Assembly (NCBI GenBank): GCA_947457095.1
Contig: CANGUK010000013.1
Location: 1-32,707 of the forward strand
Direction of reading: 5' to 3'
Length of the DNA: 32,707 bases
Source: Cyclobacteriaceae bacterium
Lineage (GTDB): Bacteria; Bacteroidota; Bacteroidia; Cytophagales; Cyclobacteriaceae
The notes below the pieces were generated by a model. The model saw nothing but the letters and a program-made list of their open reading frames with translations, was not told the origin of the DNA and did no database searches. A program made the position numbers and the translations under genes. Of this stretch, positions 1 through 7,937 are shown piece after piece (position 1 is the first letter of the stretch; each line of letters starts with the position of its first letter).

Positions 1-46
1 ATAGGAATGTCACCAAGGCCATAGAAGCAAGTAAAGTAAAATTTTG

Positions 47-54
47 TAGTTTTG
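47..54 (+). promoter_or_regulatory. Possible -7 promoter box of phoH
   Basis: TAGTTTTG is an exact match to the Bacteroidota -7 consensus TAnnTTTG and lies about 70 bases before the phoH start. No TTG is seen at the expected -33 distance, so this is only a candidate. Confidence 0.3.
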
Positions 55-126
55 TTTGTTGGGGAGTGAACAAAAATAGACATTTTATTCTTTCACCTTC
101 ACGGTGTACCTAATCAAAACAAAACT

Positions 127-1104
127 TTGGTCGAAAAAGTAATTACCCTTGAGCATGTTCCCTTGGCTGAGTTTTTTGGCCCTGCCAATGAAAACATCCG
201 CCAAATCGCGCAGGCTTTCCCTCAGTGTAAAGTAATTTCTCGAGGAAATGAAATCCGAATTCAAGGAAGTCCTCCTGAAATTTTGCGGATCAATGACTTG
301 ATCAACATGCTTTTGGAACATTTTGAACGCTTTGGGCACCTCAGCCCAGAGCATGTCAAAGATTTTTTGGCCATAGAAGGAGGACCCTTTGAGGAGGCAA
401 ATAAGGATCAGGTGATTGTCTTTGGAAATAAGGGCCTAGTCATCAAGCCAAAGTCTGCCAACCAGCGCAAGCTCGTGGAAGCAGCCTTCAAAAACGATTT
501 GGTGTTTGCTTTAGGTCCCGCCGGTACAGGCAAAACCTACATTGCAGTAGCCCTCGCTGTCCGCGCTTTGAAAAATAGGGAAGTGAAACGCATCATCATT
601 ACTCGACCAGCTGTTGAGGCAGGAGAAAATCTAGGTTTTCTTCCTGGAGATTTGCAAGAGAAACTCGATCCCTACTTGCGGCCCATCTACGATGCGCTTC
701 AGGATATGATACCCCCAGAGAAGTTGAAGTATTACCAAGAAACGCGTGCCATTGAAATCGCTCCACTCGCCTACATGCGAGGAAGAACGCTTCACGATGC
801 CTTTGTACTTTTGGATGAGGCGCAGAATACCACGGCCGAACAAATAAAGATGTTTTTGACCCGTATGGGCCCCAACTCTAAGGTGATCATAACCGGAGAC
901 CAAACGCAGGTAGACTTACCGATCCGTCAGAAATCAGGACTTTCTGAAGCCTTACGCGTGCTTAATGATGTTAAGGGAATAGGTGTGGTTCGCTTGAGTG
1001 GAAGCGATGTGATTCGCCACAAACTCGTCAAAGCGATCATAGCGGCCTATGAAAAAAGTGAAGAGGAAAAAGAAAAACAAAGACAAGATGCCAACGGTAA
1101 ATAA
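127..1104 (+). CDS. phoH: PhoH family P-loop ATPase
   Basis: This is a cytoplasmic ATPase of the PhoH family, thought to act in RNA metabolism; the exact substrate is not established. Residues 1-110 form a KH-like N-terminal part. The PhoH ATPase domain follows, with Walker A GPAGTGKT at residues 130-137 and Walker B LLDEAQN around 228-234. The length of 325 aa fits the family. The start is TTG: the frame opens after a TGA at 67-69 and holds no ATG or GTG before position 127, and the protein from TTG begins as family members usually do (MVEKVITLEH). The lysine- and glutamate-rich C-terminus overlaps the next gene by 17 bases, so the two are probably cotranscribed. The family call is certain; the start is likely. 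Confidence 0.93.
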   Translation: MVEKVITLEHVPLAEFFGPANENIRQIAQAFPQCKVISRGNEIRIQGSPPEILRINDLINMLLEHFERFGHLSPEHVKDFLAIEGGPFEEANKDQVIVFGNKGLVIKPKSANQRKLVEAAFKNDLVFALGPAGTGKTYIAVALAVRALKNREVKRIIITRPAVEAGENLGFLPGDLQEKLDPYLRPIYDALQDMIPPEKLKYYQETRAIEIAPLAYMRGRTLHDAFVLLDEAQNTTAEQIKMFLTRMGPNSKVIITGDQTQVDLPIRQKSGLSEALRVLNDVKGIGVVRLSGSDVIRHKLVKAIIAAYEKSEEEKEKQRQDANGK

Positions 1105-1519
1105 AATAACGTCTAAAGAAGGACTCCAAGACGCCTTTGGAATTCGCGAATTGGTATTTGTAGTTGAGCAGGAGGTGGATGCTGCTGAAGAATACGATGA
1201 GTTTGAAGACAGTTCCGTTCATTTTTTAGCAAAACTAGATGGAGCTCCTGTAGGCACAGCCCGTTGGAGATTTACCGCAAATGGAGTGAAAATGGAGCGA
1301 TTTGCAGTGCTAAAGGAAGCTAGAGGACAGGGCGTGGGCCAAGCTTTGGTGGCTGCAGTACTGGCAGATATCGAGCTTCATCCGGATGCAAAAGGAAAAA
1401 AGAGATACCTACATGCCCAAATTCATGCCATGCCGCTGTATGCCAAGTTTGGGTTCCAAGCCGTTGGAGATCAATTTGAGGAGTGTGACATCTTGCATTA
1501 CAAAATGGAATTGAGCTAG
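1088..1519 (+). CDS. GNAT family N-acetyltransferase
   Basis: This 143-aa protein has the GNAT fold. It should transfer an acetyl group from acetyl-CoA to an amine; the acceptor cannot be read from the sequence. The acetyl-CoA pyrophosphate loop (motif A) is ARGQGVGQA at about residues 78-86, and the typical late Y-x-x-FGF stretch is at about 118-123. The N-terminal VFVVEQEV segment resembles the ElaA/YjcF subgroup. I chose the ATG at 1088. An upstream in-frame ATG at 1049 would add a lysine-rich tail that is just phoH coding sequence read in another frame. It overlaps the end of phoH by 17 bases. Confidence 0.85.
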   Translation: MPTVNKITSKEGLQDAFGIRELVFVVEQEVDAAEEYDEFEDSSVHFLAKLDGAPVGTARWRFTANGVKMERFAVLKEARGQGVGQALVAAVLADIELHPDAKGKKRYLHAQIHAMPLYAKFGFQAVGDQFEECDILHYKMELS

Positions 1520-1532
1520 GACTAGCTCTTTT
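1513..1532 (+). terminator. Weak hairpin with T-run at the acetyltransferase stop
   Basis: GAGCTA and TAGCTC form a 6-bp stem with the loop GGAC, followed by TTTT. The stop codon TAG lies partly inside the hairpin. The stem is short, so termination is uncertain. Confidence 0.35.
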
Positions 1533-1652
1533 CCAAATACGCGTAAAGCAATTTTTCAAAGGGATGGATTTTTAGAATTTTTCGCCTTTCCCTATTAAAA
1601 CCAAAAAGGTAACCAGGCCTTCTTTTATTTTTTAGCCACTTATTTTTTCGAC

Positions 1653-3590
1653 ATGACCTTTGCCGATTTCCCTTTTTTAAGGTACCTCTTCTTTTTTGCG
1701 TTGGGAATGTTGCTTTCCACTGCTGTTTCCCTTGCTCATCCCCAAATATTCCTAGGGATACTTGCTGTCCTTTGGATTTTATACGCGGTTCTCGTCAACA
1801 GACCTTCCTTTTCGAATTCCTTCCCACCATCTAGTGTAGCCTATTTATTGTTGATGGGATTGGGCTCTTTTATTTCGCTTCAGGCAACTCAAGCTGCCCG
1901 AGAAAGAGAAACCTCTTGGGGGGAAGGATCAGGATACCTCGCAGAAGTGCAGCGATACGATCTCCCAAAGGCGAATTCTTCGGAAAATTTACTCGCTGTA
2001 ATTGGGGTAAAAGAAGGACAAGACTGGCGTTCCCACAAGGCATTGGTTTTGGTGTACCACCAACTCGACAAGCCGCTAGTTCCTGGGCAGGTGATTTGGG
2101 TGCCCAAAAACCCAGAGTCACTAGCTCCCCCCACCTTTCCAAATGAATTTGATTACAAGGGATACCTGGCATCCAAAGGAATTCATTTCCGGCAGTTTCT
2201 TGGTAAAAATATGCTTGTACTTCCCGTGCCCCAGACCTTCCAATTCAAATTTGTGCTTGAGCACTTGCGCCATTACTTTGCAAAAGTCATCGAGCGCTAT
2301 GTAATCCGGCCCGAGTCCAAGCAAATTGCCTTGGCGCTACTCCTGGGCCAAAAGGAATCCCTGGGGAAGGAGGTAAAGCAAGCCTATTCGGCTACCGGAA
2401 CGCAACACATTCTGGCTGTTTCTGGACTCCATGTGGGAATTATCTATTCCATCTTGCTGCTTCCCTTGACCTACTTTAAGCAAGAGGGGCATGCCCTTCG
2501 AAAAAGTTACCTGATTCTGGTCATGGGGTTGATTTGGATCTACGCCCTAATGACAGGATTTTCTCCCTCTGTAGTACGTGCCGTGGTCATGTTTTCTCTA
2601 GTGACGCTGGGGCAGATGCGGAAAAGAAAACCTTCGATTTGGAATATCCTATCATTTTCTGCCTTACTGCTCCTTGTTCTAGATCCGGGAGTGCGAACAG
2701 ATCTGGGATTCCAACTTTCCTATTTGGCAGTTGCTGGTATTGTAGGATTGCAACCGCTTATTTTACAGGCCTGGTCTCCACACAATCGGGTCTTGGACTA
2801 TTTCTGGCAAATGGCTGCCGTTACTTTAGCGGCCCAGCTGATTACTAGCCCTCTGACGATCCATTACTTCCATACCTTTCCAACTTATTTTTTACTAGCC
2901 AATTTGCTGATTGTTCCGCTTTCCTACCTCATTCTTTGCGTGGGTGTTCCTTTTCTATTGCTGGCTTGGATTCCTTTTTTAGGGCGGGTGCTAGGTGCAA
3001 TTGTGGATTTTTTGCTACTTCTCCAAAACGAAGTTACCTACCTGATCCAAGACTTGCCCGCTGCCTTGTGGCAGGGGATTCACCTGTCTTTCGCTGGCAT
3101 GCTGGCAATCTGGGGATTGCTTTGGGTCTGGGGAAACTGGGAGTTGGGCAATCGAAAAAGGCTGGCAGGACTTGGAATGGGGCTTTTTTTGGTATGGGCT
3201 GCTGCCAATCTCTGGGAGGAAATTCAGCGTCCGGCACAGGAGCTCTACCTTTTCACCAAGGAGGGGCAGCATATCCTGGACCTCAAACTTGGAGACCATC
3301 ACCTGTCTTGGAATCAGAATTTCCCAACAGAGCAGCTCTCGTTTTCCATCCAGCCCAACCGTCTGGCAGGCCAACGAAATCCAGTTCCAATCCCCTTAAA
3401 GGGAGTGGTAGGAAAGGACATAATCTGGTTTCCCGGCATTGATTTAGCATTTTTTCCTTCCCGAAATCAGCTGGTATGGGGATCACTTACCCCCAAATTT
3501 CAAGAGCAATTTGGAGCACCTCCTGCTTCAAATTTTCCCCAAAAAGATTCCCTTTCCAGTTATTCCGCTGGTTATCGGGTGGTTTTCTAA
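1653..3590 (+). CDS. comEC: ComEC/Rec2 family DNA-uptake channel protein
   Basis: This is a polytopic inner-membrane protein, predicted to move single-stranded DNA across the cytoplasmic membrane during natural transformation. The N-terminal 60 residues carry hydrophobic helices (DUF4131-like). The competence domain spans roughly residues 220-490 with many membrane segments and the signature HILAVSGLHVG at residues 252-262. After about residue 510 comes one more helix and a soluble tail of about 110 aa. At 645 aa the protein lacks the metallo-beta-lactamase domain that ends ComEC in Bacillus; no HxHxDH motif is present. Short ComEC forms are common in Bacteroidota. The stop precedes recQ by 90 bases on the same strand. 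No other competence genes are in the window. Confidence 0.9.
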   Translation: MTFADFPFLRYLFFFALGMLLSTAVSLAHPQIFLGILAVLWILYAVLVNRPSFSNSFPPSSVAYLLLMGLGSFISLQATQAARERETSWGEGSGYLAEVQRYDLPKANSSENLLAVIGVKEGQDWRSHKALVLVYHQLDKPLVPGQVIWVPKNPESLAPPTFPNEFDYKGYLASKGIHFRQFLGKNMLVLPVPQTFQFKFVLEHLRHYFAKVIERYVIRPESKQIALALLLGQKESLGKEVKQAYSATGTQHILAVSGLHVGIIYSILLLPLTYFKQEGHALRKSYLILVMGLIWIYALMTGFSPSVVRAVVMFSLVTLGQMRKRKPSIWNILSFSALLLLVLDPGVRTDLGFQLSYLAVAGIVGLQPLILQAWSPHNRVLDYFWQMAAVTLAAQLITSPLTIHYFHTFPTYFLLANLLIVPLSYLILCVGVPFLLLAWIPFLGRVLGAIVDFLLLLQNEVTYLIQDLPAALWQGIHLSFAGMLAIWGLLWVWGNWELGNRKRLAGLGMGLFLVWAAANLWEEIQRPAQELYLFTKEGQHILDLKLGDHHLSWNQNFPTEQLSFSIQPNRLAGQRNPVPIPLKGVVGKDIIWFPGIDLAFFPSRNQLVWGSLTPKFQEQFGAPPASNFPQKDSLSSYSAGYRVVF

Positions 3591-3620
3591 CTCCAGCTTA
3601 TTCCTCAGGTTCCTTCTTTG

Positions 3621-3636
3621 AATTCATTTATGAATT
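3621..3636. repeat. Perfect 7-bp inverted repeat between comEC and recQ
   Basis: AATTCAT-TT-ATGAATT lies 45-60 bases before the recQ ATG. It has no T-run and a 2-base centre, so it looks more like a protein-binding dyad than a terminator. It may be a chance AT-rich palindrome. Confidence 0.3.
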
Positions 3637-3680
3637 GGTTGACGTGGGGAAACTTGGATTTTTAGTAATTTCAAAGATTC

Positions 3681-5612
3681 ATGGCAGCGATAACAGATCG
3701 GTTGGTATCCCTACTCAAGGAGGTCTTTGGGTGGAAGGAATTTCGTCCCGTGCAGAAGCAGGTCGTCGAAGCGGTCTACCAAGGAGTAGATACACTTGCG
3801 ATTTTGCCTACTGGCGGTGGGAAAAGCCTGTGTTACCAGGTTCCTGGCTTGGCTAAGGAAGGAATCTGTCTCGTCATCTCTCCACTAGTGGCCCTGATGA
3901 AGGACCAGGTGGATTACCTGAAAGCCCGGGGGGTAAAAGCAGTTGCACTTCACGCTGGCATGAGTGCCCGAGAGATCGACACGGTTTTGGATAATTGCAT
4001 CCGAGGAGGTGTCAAGTTTTTATACCTCTCCCCAGAGCGCTTGAAATCAGAACTCTTTGTGGAGCGCTTCAAGCAAATGGACCTCAACTTGATTGCTGTG
4101 GATGAGGCACATTGCATCTCCCAGTGGGGCTATGATTTCAGACCCGCCTACTTGGAGATTGCTACCATTCGTGCCTACCATCCCAAAGTTAACGTGCTGG
4201 CCTTGACCGCTTCTGCTACGCCTGAAGTGGAGCAGGATATTCGCGAAAAACTTCAGCTGAAGCAGCCTGCGACTTTTCACCAAAGTTTTGCCCGCAAGAA
4301 TCTCAGTTACAGCGTCCGATTGGTGGAAAACAAATTGGAGAAAGGACTGGAAATTTTAAAACGCATCCCGGGCTCGGCAATCTGGTATGTACGCACCCGT
4401 CAAGCCACTCAGCAACTCGCCAAGCAACTCCAGCAACTAGGCTTCTCTGCTGCAGCCTACCATGCCGGTCTACCTGCTACGGATCGATCGGTCAAGCAGG
4501 AGGCCTGGAAAGCCAATCAAGTGCGTATCATGGTGAGTACCAATGCCTTTGGGATGGGAATCGATAAGCCAGATGTACGGGTGGTGCTTCACTCAGATCT
4601 GCCCGAAAATCTAGAAAGTTATTACCAGGAAGCAGGAAGGGCAGGTAGAGATGGACAAAAAGCCTATGCCGTACTCCTTACCAATGGGCAGGATTTTGAG
4701 CAGCTCCTAGACCGAGCGGCTCTTGTCTATCCCCCAATAGAATTTCTTCGAAGGGTGTATCAGTGTCTCGCCAACTATTTTCAATTGGCCATCGGAACCC
4801 AGTCTTTGCGAAGCTATGATTTTGAGCTTTCCGATTTTTCAAACACCTACCAGCTCCCGGTACTGGATACCTTTTATGCACTCAAGGTGCTGGAAGAGGA
4901 GGGGCTGCTCGCGCTCAACGAAAGTTTTTTTGCGCCTTCACGCGCACATTTCTTAGTCAATCCCCAACTTTTGTACGAGGTTCAAATCCAACATGCCAAG
5001 TTGGATCCTGTCATCAAAATTCTCCTTCGAACTTATGGAGGCAATCTTTTTTCAGAATACTTCAACATTCAGGAAGCCAAGCTTGCCAAAGCAGCAGGAC
5101 TTACGGAAGCAGAATTGACTAAGGCCTTATTGCAGCTCGCCAAGATGGAGGTGCTGGACTACGAACCGAGAAAGGACCGGCCGCAACTTACTTTTCTTAC
5201 CGAACGCTACGATGCGGCTACCCTTCCGCTCAATTTCAAGCGAATCACCTTGAGACGTGAGCTTACCTTGCATAAGGCTACGCAAATGGTGGCCTATGCC
5301 CATCAAACACGTATTTGCCGCACCCAATTCATCCAAACCTACTTTGGCGAGTCTTGTGATGAAAATTGTGGAGCCTGCGACCACTGTGTAGAACAAAAAA
5401 AGGCCAACCTTCCTCAAGAGGCGGAAAACAAGTTTAAAGCGCAAGTTTTACAAACTTTAGCACAGGCTGAGGCGTTAAGCGAGGAGGAGCTTTTTGAGGA
5501 GCTCCAAAAACCAGCCTCTGCTGCACATCTGAAATGCCTACGCCAGTTGGTGGAGGAAGGAAAGGTGGTACTAGGAGAGGGAGGAAAATATAAACAAAAC
5601 GTTGATGCCTGA
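3681..5612 (+). CDS. recQ: ATP-dependent DNA helicase RecQ
   Basis: This is a 3'-to-5' superfamily 2 DNA helicase for recombination and replication-fork repair. Motif I is PTGGGKS with Lys48, the DEAH box is at 141-144, and the second RecA domain ends in the QEAGRAGRDG motif around residues 325-335. Zinc-binding cysteines occur at 546, 559, 563, 566 and 569. In E. coli RecQ the zinc module follows the helicase core directly. Here about 165 extra residues lie between them, and only about 75 residues follow, which resemble a winged helix. No HRDC domain is visible. At 643 aa this fits a RecQ form I recall from Bacteroidota. The next gene's ATG lies 8 bases inside its end, so recQ leads a packed operon. 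Confidence 0.96.
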   Translation: MAAITDRLVSLLKEVFGWKEFRPVQKQVVEAVYQGVDTLAILPTGGGKSLCYQVPGLAKEGICLVISPLVALMKDQVDYLKARGVKAVALHAGMSAREIDTVLDNCIRGGVKFLYLSPERLKSELFVERFKQMDLNLIAVDEAHCISQWGYDFRPAYLEIATIRAYHPKVNVLALTASATPEVEQDIREKLQLKQPATFHQSFARKNLSYSVRLVENKLEKGLEILKRIPGSAIWYVRTRQATQQLAKQLQQLGFSAAAYHAGLPATDRSVKQEAWKANQVRIMVSTNAFGMGIDKPDVRVVLHSDLPENLESYYQEAGRAGRDGQKAYAVLLTNGQDFEQLLDRAALVYPPIEFLRRVYQCLANYFQLAIGTQSLRSYDFELSDFSNTYQLPVLDTFYALKVLEEEGLLALNESFFAPSRAHFLVNPQLLYEVQIQHAKLDPVIKILLRTYGGNLFSEYFNIQEAKLAKAAGLTEAELTKALLQLAKMEVLDYEPRKDRPQLTFLTERYDAATLPLNFKRITLRRELTLHKATQMVAYAHQTRICRTQFIQTYFGESCDENCGACDHCVEQKKANLPQEAENKFKAQVLQTLAQAEALSEEELFEELQKPASAAHLKCLRQLVEEGKVVLGEGGKYKQNVDA

Positions 5613-6201
5613 TTTCTTTGATGACTTATTGAAAAAAATCTTCCCACCGCGGACGAGTAATCAAGCCTTGTCGGTAAAGGAGAATTTTTCAGTAAAAGAA
5701 AAGGATCTCCAGGATTTAGAAACATGGGATCGATCCGAAGATTCCAAGGCGCTATACGACTTGGTTTACCGGAACTACCACTACAAGCGAGCACAAATCA
5801 ACGAAAGTCCCGAAGTTCATGTGTTTTCCTCAGTTTATGCCAATGGCTTTGCCCTCAGCTATGGTCCACCCCTCGATTTGAATTCTTTTTCCCTACTTTT
5901 CTTGGGATTAAGTAGACGGATTATAGCTTTGGGTTACGAACAAGTCAGTTTGGATCGGAAGCTGGAAGAGGTCAATGAGCAGGTAAAGGAAACGGAGAAA
6001 TTTTACTTCAAACCCCCACTTCAACTTCCTCAAGAAGGCGAATTGATCAGCCAATTGTATGGCAACATTTCCCTAGAAAAAATCCGGATCAACCAGCAGC
6101 CGAGTTACTTCAAACTACTTGCTTCCGTGTATTCTGACCGACTGTATTACGACGCCAAACCATTTGATGAATTGATGGATCGGTTATTTGAAAGACCCTA
6201 A
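5605..6201 (+). CDS. Conserved hypothetical protein, unknown function
   Basis: I do not recognise this 198-aa protein. It has no signal peptide and no membrane helix, so it should be cytoplasmic. The first 50 residues are charged and look flexible. A mixed alpha/beta body follows, with a charged, probably helical stretch at about residues 112-132 and many Tyr and Phe residues near the C-terminus. The ATG at 5605 overlaps the recQ stop by 8 bases. A TTG just before it is also possible. The Nudix gene starts 1 base after its stop. This packing suggests translation coupled to recQ, but gives no direct clue to function. Residue composition resembles its neighbours, so it looks like a real gene. 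Confidence 0.72.
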   Translation: MPDFFDDLLKKIFPPRTSNQALSVKENFSVKEKDLQDLETWDRSEDSKALYDLVYRNYHYKRAQINESPEVHVFSSVYANGFALSYGPPLDLNSFSLLFLGLSRRIIALGYEQVSLDRKLEEVNEQVKETEKFYFKPPLQLPQEGELISQLYGNISLEKIRINQQPSYFKLLASVYSDRLYYDAKPFDELMDRLFERP

Positions 6202-6202
6202 C

Positions 6203-6754
6203 ATGGATAGAATTACCTTACAAACTCAATTGAGTGCTTACCGCAGCCCTTACGAAGAGGAACATCAATTTGTGCCCGATTTTCTGGCCCTAACTGAAGA
6301 CCCTTTGGCCTATTCCAGAGAACGAACTGCTGGTCACTTTACAGCTTCTGCTTGGATCGTCAATAAGGAAAGAACACATACCCTGCTCACACTTCACCGA
6401 AAACTCGGCAGATGGCTTCAGCTGGGAGGTCATGCCGATGGGAATGAAAATCTCCTAGAAGTAGCGATGCAGGAGGCTCGAGAAGAAAGCGGACTGACTA
6501 CCCTACAATTTGTAGACACTTCTATTTTTGATTTGGACAAACACATCATTCCGGAGCGGCCTCATGTGGCAGAACATTTTCATTTCGATGTTCGCTACCT
6601 GATTGAAGCCGATCTCCAAGAGACCTTGGTGCGAAGTGACGAAAGTATCTCCTTGGCTTGGGTTACCTTTGATGCCGTGATTGATCTAATTGGCTACAAT
6701 CCCTCCATCTTGCGGATGCTCGAAAAAACAAGCACCTCCGAAATTTTACGTTAA
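6203..6754 (+). CDS. Nudix hydrolase
   Basis: This 183-aa enzyme should hydrolyse a nucleoside diphosphate linked to another moiety. The substrate is unknown. The Nudix box runs from Gly76 to Leu98. It fits G-x5-E-x7-REUxEExGU, except that the first Arg of REUxEE is Gln (Q90). The metal-binding E94 and E95 and the final SGL are intact. The preceding LQLGGHADGNEN segment is typical of a Bacteroidota/actinobacterial subgroup. The ATG at 6203 sits one base after the previous stop. An in-frame TTG at 6188 would overlap the upstream gene and is less likely. The next gene starts within its stop codon (TAATG). Confidence 0.88.
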   Translation: MDRITLQTQLSAYRSPYEEEHQFVPDFLALTEDPLAYSRERTAGHFTASAWIVNKERTHTLLTLHRKLGRWLQLGGHADGNENLLEVAMQEAREESGLTTLQFVDTSIFDLDKHIIPERPHVAEHFHFDVRYLIEADLQETLVRSDESISLAWVTFDAVIDLIGYNPSILRMLEKTSTSEILR

Positions 6755-7188
6755 TGCGCAGTTTTGATATTCCTCAGCTTCGTGCTGAATTTTCATTTGC
6801 CACACCCATCCAACTTCGATTTTCCGATATTGATGGCTACCTCCATGTCAATAATGGGGTCTATTTTAGTTATTTTGAGCACGCTAGAGCGGTATTTCTC
6901 TATAAAGTAGCTGACTGGGATGTATTGGATGTGGGTACCGTAGTCGGTCGAATCGAGATTGACTACATCCGCCCCATACACCTGACAGATCAGGTGGAGG
7001 CCTTGGTGAAATGCTCACGACTAGGCAATTCCTCCTTTGACTTGGAGCAAGTACTCTTGGGAAAGGACAGCAGTGGAAAGGAGCAAGTCTATGCCACCTG
7101 CAAAAGTGTATTGGTTTCGGTAGACAAATCAAGCATGAAACCTGTGCCTGTACCGGATGCATTCCGTCAAAAACTAGCCGCCACCTAA
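6754..7188 (+). CDS. Acyl-CoA thioesterase, hot-dog (4HBT) fold
   Basis: This 144-aa protein is a single hot-dog domain of the YbgC/FadM type and should hydrolyse acyl-CoA thioesters; chain length is unknown. The active-site region RFSDIDGYLHVNN at residues 22-34 has the expected Asp residues (25/27) and the HVNN turn, followed by Y-x-x-Y-F-E-HAR on the main helix. Its ATG shares one base with the Nudix stop (TAATG), making it the last gene of the recQ-led operon. It is followed by 35 bases before the next gene. Confidence 0.9.
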   Translation: MRSFDIPQLRAEFSFATPIQLRFSDIDGYLHVNNGVYFSYFEHARAVFLYKVADWDVLDVGTVVGRIEIDYIRPIHLTDQVEALVKCSRLGNSSFDLEQVLLGKDSSGKEQVYATCKSVLVSVDKSSMKPVPVPDAFRQKLAAT

Positions 7189-7223
7189 GCTCGAATTCGT
7201 AACTTTACTGAAAATTTATTCCT

Positions 7224-7937
7224 GTGAAACAACTTTGGATCATTTGCCTTCTTGTATTCAGTAGTCTTGCCTGCTCCCCAACTGAGGAGGAACTCATGAA
7301 AGTAGGTTTGGAGAAAATGGACGCTCAAGCTTGGGCAGAGGCAGTTACCCAGTTTGACCAGGTTCTGGACAAAAATCCAAACCAGCCCACTGCCTTAAAT
7401 GCAAAGGCTGTGGCCCTATTTCAGCAGGGGAAAATCAAGGAGGCGATTCCACTTTTTGATCAAGCCATTCAACTAGACTCGACCAATTACAAGCCTTGGT
7501 TTAACCGTGGCAATGCCAATATGGAGCTAAACAACTACAAGGCGGCATTGGCTGATTTTAACTTGGCTGCTGCACTCGACCCTAGTCAATTGGATATTCT
7601 TTTCAATCGGGGTACGACCTTGCTGACCATGGAGTCCTATGAGGATGCGATGCTTGATTTTGAGGCGGTGGTAAAGGCAGAGCCCAAGCATGCTGAAGCA
7701 CATTTCCGACTGGCCAAAGCAAAGTTGGGCATGAATGACCCTATCCATGGCATGGAATCCCTCAGCAATACGGTCAACTTGGATCCCAAAAATGGGGAAG
7801 CCTACTACTTGCTAGGAGTCACCCGAATGAGTGCTTTGGGCCAAAAAAATGAAGGCTGCGCAGATTTGAAAATGGCACTTTCCTTGGGATACCAAGAAGC
7901 CGAAACTTGGATCAAGGACTTTTGTGAAGCAAAGTAA
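7224..7937 (+). CDS. TPR-repeat lipoprotein
   Basis: This 237-aa protein begins with a lipoprotein signal peptide: a short positive start, a hydrophobic stretch, then SSLAC with Cys17 as the likely lipidated residue. The lipobox is not canonical at -3, which is tolerated in Bacteroidota. The rest is built of about five tetratricopeptide repeats, seen in recurring A-x3-F-x-x-A-x-x-x-x-P patterns between residues 30 and 215. It is probably a periplasmic, membrane-anchored scaffold. The start is GTG at 7224; the next in-frame ATG at 7296 would remove the signal peptide. Its stop overlaps the next ATG (TAATG), so it is coupled to the Sua5-type gene, with no evident functional link. Confidence 0.88.
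   Translation: MKQLWIICLLVFSSLACSPTEEELMKVGLEKMDAQAWAEAVTQFDQVLDKNPNQPTALNAKAVALFQQGKIKEAIPLFDQAIQLDSTNYKPWFNRGNANMELNNYKAALADFNLAAALDPSQLDILFNRGTTLLTMESYEDAMLDFEAVVKAEPKHAEAHFRLAKAKLGMNDPIHGMESLSNTVNLDPKNGEAYYLLGVTRMSALGQKNEGCADLKMALSLGYQEAETWIKDFCEAK

Noticed and set aside
85-354. 89-codon minus-strand frame over the start of phoH
   Set aside because: It is antisense to the conserved PhoH N-terminus, with no promoter or homology clue.
2936-3442. 168-codon open frame overlapping comEC in another frame
   Set aside because: Its translation is rich in Gly, Arg, Ser and Cys with no recognisable motif, and it sits wholly inside comEC.
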